NCBI GenBank assembly: GCA_000934385.1
Contig: KN880431.1
Coordinates: 248,001 to 312,000, forward strand
Source: Cylindrobasidium torrendii FP15055 ss-10
Taxonomy: Eukaryota > Basidiomycota > Agaricomycetes > Agaricales > Physalacriaceae
Length of the DNA stretch: 64,000 nucleotides
Reading direction: 5' to 3'
The notes beneath the pieces were generated by a model. The model saw only the letters and a list, made by a program, of their open reading frames with translations. It searched no databases and was not told the DNA's origin. This document shows, piece after piece, positions 57,815 to 64,000 of the stretch (its first letter is position 1; the number at the start of each line of letters is the position of its first letter). A program made the position numbers and the translations under genes.

Positions 57815-57966
57815 ATTATGCTCAATCTTTATCGCCGTTTTGATTTCGGTTGCGTCGACGGCGCTCGCGATTGACGCACAAGCGATCAGTGTGACTTGAG
57901 GAATTGTCAATAAGTCTGCCGGCGGCAAGTGCCATCTTGTACCCCGCCCACCACTGCCCTGCTACC

Positions 57967-59299
57967 ATGGAGCCCGTCGTTGCTGTCGAGAATACGGAGC
58001 CAGTTCCTGCTACAGCTCTTCCAGAGCCGACAACTGGCCTCCTGGACCCCATCCCCCTCTCATTCCCAGCGTTTCTGCGCAACCCTGGTATTCAGGACCA
58101 ATTCGCACATCTCAACGGCGTGGGGCGAAAGTCTACTGCATCTGCCATACCTCGAAGGACACGCAGAAGGGATGAGAACGATGGGAAGCGTTGGGTTCGC
58201 CGCAAAGAGAATGGTACGCTCGATGTCTCATTTGAAACAGCAAGCTTATCTCCGGTCAGAGCGCTTCATCGGGAACCCCCACATCGTGCTAGCAAGCAGC
58301 AGAGATTACAGACTGGACACCACACGTGTGAAGAGTACATTCCCAGAACCACTACCGCCATACCTGCATCGGTCGGCCAAAGTGCCAGCACCTACACCCC
58401 CAACATTCGACGCAGGATCTGCCAATGCGGGACGCTTCAGTCTCAGCTTAAAGGGAATGCGCAGAGAGCTGCGTCGGTGCGGACGTCGTGCACAGCTCGT
58501 GGTCCGTGATGTCGAGGCGGCTATGACAGAATGGCTGCACCAGGCCGGCGCAGTCCTTCCCAACGACCCCAGTCAAACGAACCCCACCAGTATGAGGCCA
58601 ATGGTAGGCGAAGCTGGCATAGCTGAGGTGTCAAGGACGCCGTTCCAAATCGTTTGGAGCATTCCCGACGACGCATTCGCACGCTATGTCGTTCATTGCT
58701 GCGCGCGGTATCATGAAGTTGTCAGCTACAGTGAGTTTCTATCGCTTGTCGTTGCGCACATTTCTCACCGCGCTTTAGGTAAGGAAGTCAACGGCGAACG
58801 CCTTACCTACCTCCTCCGTCCTAATGTGACACGCCCAAACCTGGCTGCGCCATCCACTCTGGCGACTCCACCAGCCACCGACATCGATAGTTCATCCCAC
58901 TTCGACTCTGAAGAACCCATCTCGGATTTCACCGATATTGAACTTTCCGATGTCGATGAAGGGGTCATTTCGTTGCCAGACTCGCCTGTTGTAGAGGCCG
59001 TCAAACCCTCCGTTCTCGCTGCAGACGATACTTCGGCATGGTCCGTTAGCGGTGGGGAAAGCGACCTCGACGCCGACATGAGCGAGCTCGAGCCAGCGAT
59101 GGGCGCCTTGGCCATCTCAGATGTAGGCCGCACGCCGCGTCAGACACGCCAGGCTCGTACACGCGTTCTTTCCTCGCAGATGCGGTCTGCCTCTTCACCA
59201 TCACGTTCGCCTGCGCCAGTTCGTGTTCCAATCCTGGTGAAGAACCACACCGCAGGGAAACAACAAAAACCCACTTTCTACGCGTATTTGTTTTCCTAG
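57967..59299 (+). CDS. R3H-domain protein
   Basis: Predicted single-stranded nucleic-acid-binding protein. Start MEPVVAVENTEPVPATALPE at 57967. An R3H-associated N-terminal region follows (GVGRKSTASAIPRRTRRRDE, KRWVRRKENERFIGNPHIV). Then comes the R3H motif itself, Arg-xxx-His in PDDAFARYVVHCCARYHEVV SY. The Ser-x after intron 2 (YSKEVNGERLTYLLRP) completes the domain. The C-terminal half is acidic and disordered with several Ser-Asp patches, then a basic end (KNHTAGKQQKPTFYAYLF). Two introns are in frame. Fungal members are poorly characterised; no pathway can be inferred from the neighbours. Confidence 0.82.
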
Positions 59300-59606
59300 A
59301 CAGTATCTGTTATTCTGTATGTTGTAACTATAGTCTCCTTGAAAATAACAGTCTGTCAATATGTACAGCATGAAGGATTTCACAGCGCGAAAAAAACAAC
59401 AAGCGCCACACTGGCAATCAGCAAGTTCGAGTTCGATCTAACGCTTACGTACACCCCCATCACGCTCCCTCAGGCTTTCGTTAGCTGAAAGATATACTTG
59501 AACCATCGCAAGCACAGGGTGACTTGTGAGTTTGCATGAATATAAGATATTTTTGTGCGATGTTTAAATCCTTTTTTCGTAGGGATTTTCAACCTTTGAA
59601 CACGAA
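59300..59606. other. Short intergenic region
   Basis: About 307 bases holding the R3H gene 3' UTR and the Not2 promoter. No coding or RNA signal seen. Confidence 0.5.
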
Positions 59607-61318
59607 ATGAACCGCCAAGGCACGTATGCAGTAGTCGGAGCGTATTCATGGCCATTCTGAGACAGACGTTCGCACAGGCCAGCCAGCGCGTCCACCCAAT
59701 CTCAGCCAAAATCCAACATTGACAAGTCAATTCCGTGCAACCGCGCCCTATCCGAGCCCGTACGGGATGCCACCGCGAAGTGTGATGACCCAGTCGCCAT
59801 TTGCGCCGCTTCAACAAGCATCGCGCACCCAGCCCCCAGCAACTCCCATCCCACAGACACCGTTTCGCACTGGGCAAAGCAACTATAACTTTAGTCTCCA
59901 AGCGTCACCAGCGAGCGCAACGACGATTCCGAGTACGCTACAGGCATCAAGTAACGGCCTACCGACATCGGCCGCACTATCACAACAACCTCCATCGGCG
60001 TCTTCCGCCAGTGAAGTTGGCTTGGACCCGTCCGACTTTCCTGCGCTTGGTACGGCTGCGGCGCAGAATGCATCTGCAAGTGCCACTGGAAATGGAGCAA
60101 GCTACGCGCAGGCGGGCACGACAGCGCCTACTCCAGGACCGATACAGCAGAGAGATTTTACACTGGACGACTTTCCAGCATTAGGCGGGGTAGAAGGACA
60201 CGCACATCCGCCAGGGCTAGGCGTAAACGGATTCAGCAATGGTGGAGGTCAGGCGACCCCTGGGATGCTCAATCTTGCAGCAAGAGGGCTTGGGCTTCCA
60301 GATACAGAGAAATCCAGAGTGCGTGTGCAACTTTGATTTTGACCCTCCTAACCGTGCAATAGAATACCTTCTCATCGCTAAAACTGAACCAGCAACAACA
60401 GGTGCAATCTCCCGCTGCGGCGTGGAACTCATCGCCCTCGGCTGCACCCGCCATAGCCGCAAACGCCAATCCATCGTCAACACACCCGCAACAACCCCAG
60501 GCGAACGGCACTCACCCAGCCACGCAAGCTCAAAGCTACACAACGAACGGCACGCATCCCACAACGCCAGCACAGCAAATACTAGTGAGCGCCGCAGATC
60601 GTTGGGGTCTGCTCGGCCTTTTGCTCTCCATCAAGAACGCTGGTCAGGATGCCGATGGGGGGTTGACGGCCATCGGCACGGACCTCGGGACGATGGGGAT
60701 GGATATGGCGTATACAGGGTGTGTAGAGTTCAGTGTGTTTATTATCCCCAAAACTCAAGTTTTCTAGTGACCTGTACTCGACATTCATTACACCATGGGC
60801 AGATCAAAGCGCTGCGCGCTCAGTGGAACCTGACTTCCACCTCCCTGCATGTTACAACGTCAGTCCACCAGCACCTGGCCCAGCCAAAGTCGCCGCTTTC
60901 AGCGATGAGACCCTCTTCTTCATGTTCTACTCGAGTCCACGAGACGCACTCCAAGAAGTCGCGGCACAAGAGCTGTACGTCTCCCCACTGATCTATCTGC
61001 CAATAGCTGATCTGGATTTATAGATGGAATAGGAATTGGCGGTTCCACAAGAACATGCGGTTATGGATAACGAAGGAGACTGGCATGATCCCGTCGCAAA
61101 AGGTACCAGGCGGAGAGACGGGACAATACCATGTATGGGATGTGGAGAACTGGTGTAAAGAGCGACGGGATATGACTGTCCTCTACAACGACCTCGAGGA
61201 GAAGAGCGGGATGCCCGCATTCTTGAATGGGACCACACTCCATCTAGCAAACCCTCCACCGGCGATGGCACCCGTAGCAGCGACACCGGCGATGCAGCAG
61301 GCTTTGAGAGTAGCATAA
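59607..61318 (+). CDS. NOT2: Not2, CCR4-NOT complex subunit
   Basis: Core scaffold subunit of the CCR4-NOT deadenylase complex. A 17-base first exon (MNRQGT) joins QNPTLTSQFRATAPYPSPYG. The N-terminal half is disordered with two DPSDFPALG / TLDDFPALGG motifs, typical of Not2. After a short exon (NTFSSLKLNQQQQ) and a Pro/Gln-rich stretch, DRWGLLGLLLSIKNAGQDAD leads to the NOT box: DLYSTFITPWADQ, DETLFFMFYSSPRDALQEVA, ELWNRNWRFHKNMRLWITKE and YHVWDVENWCKERRDMTVLY. The end is FLNGTTLHLANPPPAMAP and a short Ala-rich tail. Introns were confirmed by frame at each join. Confidence 0.93.
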
Positions 61319-61627
61319 AGCCCTTCCTCCTGATAGTATTTGCCTTTCTTTCCTTTGCAACTTTTTCGACCACGCTCTGTGCCCTCTTTCACTATGCACA
61401 CGAACTGTACCGAGTAGTACCCATTGTCGTTCTCCCAAAACCCACTTTTTGAGTCCCCCTTGTTGGGGGGCCTCCACATGTACGACACTGTGTGCCCTCA
61501 AGTATTTTGTCCTGTGACGTTTGAAAATCTCCGGTCCAGCCATTTCCGATACTTCTTACTGACGAGAACATATAAGTACGTGCGAGATGGTTGATGTTTG
61601 TATCGAGCCATCTTTCTCTTTCGCAAC
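61319..61627. other. Short intergenic region upstream of the Cys-rich protein
   Basis: About 309 bases with the Not2 3' UTR and the promoter of the next gene, including TATAAG at 61571. Confidence 0.5.
61571..61576 (+). promoter_or_regulatory. TATA-like box of the Cys-rich secreted protein gene
   Basis: CATATAAGTA is found here; TATAAG lies 57 bases upstream of the start codon at 61628. Confidence 0.45.
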
Positions 61628-62184
61628 ATGCGTCTCGTTGTCGTTACGCAGATTCTCACGTTGCTCAGTGCCGGGGCAATGGCAGGCAGCGTGGCGGGTA
61701 ATGCGCCCTTTCTACTTATTCTAACACATATTCTGAAAGTGCTTTAGCACCGTGTACGCCCGTTCGAGGATCGTGCGCATTCTACACGGACTGTCTTGAG
61801 GCGAACTACCATTGTGGCGAGGAAGGATACCCGCTGGGCTACGGCAACAAGTACTGCAACAAGTTCAGTGACGAGCAGGAGAAGCTATCCGCAGAGGGGA
61901 AGGATTGGATGTTGGATACAATGGTCTGCCTACAGACGGCGCTTGTGCCATACGCGACGGGCAACACGTCCACGACGTGCGATGAACTGGAGCACGCTGC
62001 CTTTGCAACGCACCCCGCGTGCTATGTGGATAGTGGATTCTGCGAGCTTCCGCCGACGGACTGGGTGGCAGTCGTAGACATCGTCGGGCTGAAGACGCTG
62101 TTTGAGAGCTGGGACGCCTTTTTGGCGTCGTTGGAGGCAGCGGAGGGGTGTCTTGAGGCGTGGACGTATCTGAGCACCATCTAA
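61628..62184 (+). CDS. Small Cys-rich secreted protein
   Basis: Two exons give about 165 residues. The signal peptide is MRLVVVTQILTLLSAGAMAG. One intron (from about 61699) joins APCTPVRGSCAFYTDCLEAN. The mature part has about ten cysteines, beginning CTP-x-RGSC-x4-DC-x5-HCG and later CNKF, VCLQTALVPYA, TCDEL, THPACYVDSGFCELPPTDW and GCLEAW. The spacing is regular, consistent with five disulfides. I do not recognise a characterised family; the pattern around DC-HCG and CYVDSGFC is loosely reminiscent of stanniocalcin-like folds, but that is only an impression. It qualifies by size and cysteines as an effector-like secretome protein, with no evidence of function. Confidence 0.8.
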
Positions 62185-62406
62185 TTCGTTGACAAGTCTG
62201 TGTATAGTGAAGTGGATTGCCAGTGCGTACAAACACATATGGCGGCTTCCGGTCAAGACAATATCGCGCTATGTAAGATACAGTGCATAACTTGAAGGGG
62301 TATATATACCTGGACCGTGAACGTTTGAACAGTGCAATAAGAAGCATTTCCTGTATGGTATAAGTCATGACCATAAATCAGCAGTCACTATATATGTTCT
62401 CCTCAT

Positions 62407-63542
62407 TCAAGAGAGGAAGTATATTATACAGCTCAGAAGGCCAATGCTACCAAGATGAGGTGAAGCGATGAGAGACACTAAGTCAATGTTAATTAGAACA
62501 AACTTTCAAGATAACAAAAAGGTACTGACCACTGCTGTCTGCGTCTACAAGCGGCGCGGCCTCACCGATAGTCTCATTCATGCAGGTCAACAGAGTCTGG
62601 TTCACGTAGGACGGTATCGGTGTGTCTGGAGTGCCTTCTGCCTGTAGCGCGCCAGTATTGTTGTATCCATCGAGGGTCAAGGACACGCTACTGGCGCGGT
62701 AATATTGCACTGTCGACTCTGGCTGAGGCATATTGGTGTTGTTCTCTTGGTACGCTATCGGAGAGCCAGGTAGCTTGCTCTTGTCGAGAAGGTCACCACA
62801 TTCAGCTGACAGGTCGGTTATCAACGAGGCGACTGTGTCCCTATCGGACACGACGAAAAATGTGGTGTTTCCGGCATTGGACGGGAAGTTTGCGTAGCTC
62901 ATAACACCTCCAGGACGACTCGAGTTGTTCGGGCGCCCATACTAGCTTCAGAGTTAGATGCTGCTGTGAAGGGGCCTTGCCACTACTCACCTGGTTTGTG
63001 TGAAGGTATGCGGCGCCTCCGAAACCAAGACCACCCCAGCCGATAGGCCAGAAGTAGAATGGAAATCCACGGCCGTCGACGCCTCGACCAGCCTGGTTTG
63101 GGTAACCGCTGCCATACTGACTGCCAAGACCATACGCGTCAGAATGCGCGTAGTAGAGAGCAGCAATCTATATCCACCTTGTTCCATACACCTGCTGGCG
63201 CGTGCCTCCTCCTTGCTGTCTGCCAGCAAACAGACCACTGCTGATGGTCGTCGCTGCCCCACCTCCGCTGCTGTAAGCGGAAGTTGTCTTTTGCGTCCCA
63301 CCGAAGGATGTGCTTTGTTGTCGGATACCACCGCCTACAGAGCAGCGCATGGGTTAAAAGAAGTCCATAAATCCAAAAATTGATGCCTCACCACTGCTGC
63401 TTCCGCTACCACTCCCGCCTCGGCCGCCTCCACCTCCACCGCGACCGCCTCCACCACCTTTGCGTCTCTCCAGACGCTCGCGTTCCCGACGTTCCCGCCT
63501 CCGTGCGATACGCTTTGGTTCTGAGATGAATGGGACGAACAT
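62407..63542 (-). CDS. Gly-rich surface protein with C-terminal hydrophobic tail
   Basis: The start MFVPFISEPKRIARRRERRE at 63542 is followed by an Arg-rich stretch and a poly-Gly/Ser region. Spliced exons then give SSSGGGIRQQSTSFGGTQKT, then QYGSGYPNQAGRGVDGRGFP and FYFWPIGWGGLGFGGAAYLH, a hydrophobic Gly/aromatic segment that may span the membrane. After the next intron the globular part reads YGRPNNSSRPGGVMSYANFP, FFVVSDRDTVASLITDLSAE, VQYYRASSVSLTLDGYNNTG, and LLTCMNETIGEAAPLVDADS, with several N-glycosylation sites. The last exon ends in LGSIGLLSCIIYFLS, a hydrophobic tail compatible with a GPI signal. The same architecture recurs in many basidiomycetes (from memory) without known function. 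An upstream in-frame ATG at 63677 is less likely. Confidence 0.78.
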
Positions 63543-64000
63543 GATGGTAAGGAGGAAAGGAGTGATGATAAGTGAGGCACGGGATGTCGGCTTGTGTACA
63601 TTCTTTACTAAACCCGGTGCACAGCATTGATTTCCCCATATATGCACTCTTCCGCCCATAAACGCTCGATAGACCATCGGTTAAACAGCAGGATTATTGC
63701 AGTATGATAGGGTGTCTCAGTGAATGACTGGACAGCTTTCCAGGGCAACGACAAATTCTTGGCTGGAGGCTATGAGCATCGGCACCACATCATGGCACAT
63801 GCATGTGGATGCATCGTCAATTCAAACACCGCGTGCTACGAGGCTCGTTATGTAATAATGGTTCACGCTCTCGACGCCTATAGAGCTTGTATAGAGCAGC
63901 GTCCATCTTCTCAACAAAGGATTTCATTCTCCACTCAACCAACCTCAAGCTTCGATGACGAACCGTTTCTCGGCTATGTCACAATTTGTGTCGACTGGGC
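63543..64000. other. Upstream region of the Gly-rich protein gene
   Basis: Promoter and 5' flank of the minus-strand gene starting at 63542. No exon of a following gene is recognised before the window ends. Confidence 0.45.

Overview
The window is nuclear DNA of a filamentous basidiomycete, most likely an Agaricomycete. The genes are packed at about one per 2 kb on both strands. Nearly all are cut by 44-60 nt introns, most with GTGCGT, GTATGT or GTACGT donors. The families also fit: secreted Ser/Gly-rich proteins of basidiomycete type, a fungal GH47, an F-box protein with short LRR-like strands, and a Stealth/Xpt1-type phosphotransferase. I cannot name the species. Gene models were spliced by hand; where all exons were traced (Stealth protein, GILT-like protein, PIG-H, F-box protein) the exon lengths sum to an intact frame.

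Layout. 0.6-9.4 kb: Stealth-family Golgi phosphotransferase (+), GILT-like thiol reductase (-), Rad9 checkpoint clamp subunit (-), CTP synthase (-). 10-16 kb: secreted Ser-rich protein with duplicated exons (-), and a nuclear protein joining a CDCA7-type 4CXXC zinc finger to a DDT/WHIM-like region (-). 16-25.9 kb: Tim17 (+), BLI-3-like flavin-binding protein (+), multi-pass membrane protein (+), RNF216-type RBR ubiquitin ligase (+), secreted GH47 mannosidase (-). 26.4-36.1 kb: histone H3 (-), Mga2/Spt23-type ER-tethered transcription factor (-), mitochondrial membrane protein (+), 2OG-Fe(II) prolyl hydroxylase-like protein (-), PIG-H/Gpi15 (+, spread over four small exons). 36.5-50.9 kb: GH5 hydrolase (+), F-box protein (+), galactokinase (-), Nup50/Nup2-like nucleoporin (+), Gyp1-type RabGAP (-), RraA-like aldolase (+), DNA polymerase kappa (-). 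51.4-64 kb: secreted Ser/Thr/Gly-rich protein (+), Rad21/Scc1 cohesin kleisin (-), PPR protein (+), R3H protein (+), Not2 (+), small Cys-rich secreted protein (+), Gly-rich membrane or surface protein (-).

This looks like an ordinary housekeeping stretch. I found no transposon, CRISPR array, tRNA, rRNA, secondary-metabolite cluster or defence island. Several genes concern chromosome maintenance (Rad9, Pol kappa, Rad21, H3, the CDCA7-type protein), but they are scattered and I do not claim a functional cluster. Several divergent pairs share very short promoters: 87 bp for Gyp1/RraA, 109 bp for hydroxylase/PIG-H, 166 bp for the zinc-finger gene/Tim17 and 218 bp for Rad21/PPR.

The most notable observations are the domain combination and N-terminal triple repeat of the 4CXXC protein, an 8-nt micro-exon inside the galactokinase signature, three probable GC-AG introns (one splitting the H3 tail, one directly after the Rad21 start codon), exon-intron duplication in the secreted Ser-rich gene, and a CPDA instead of CXXC active site in the GILT-like protein.
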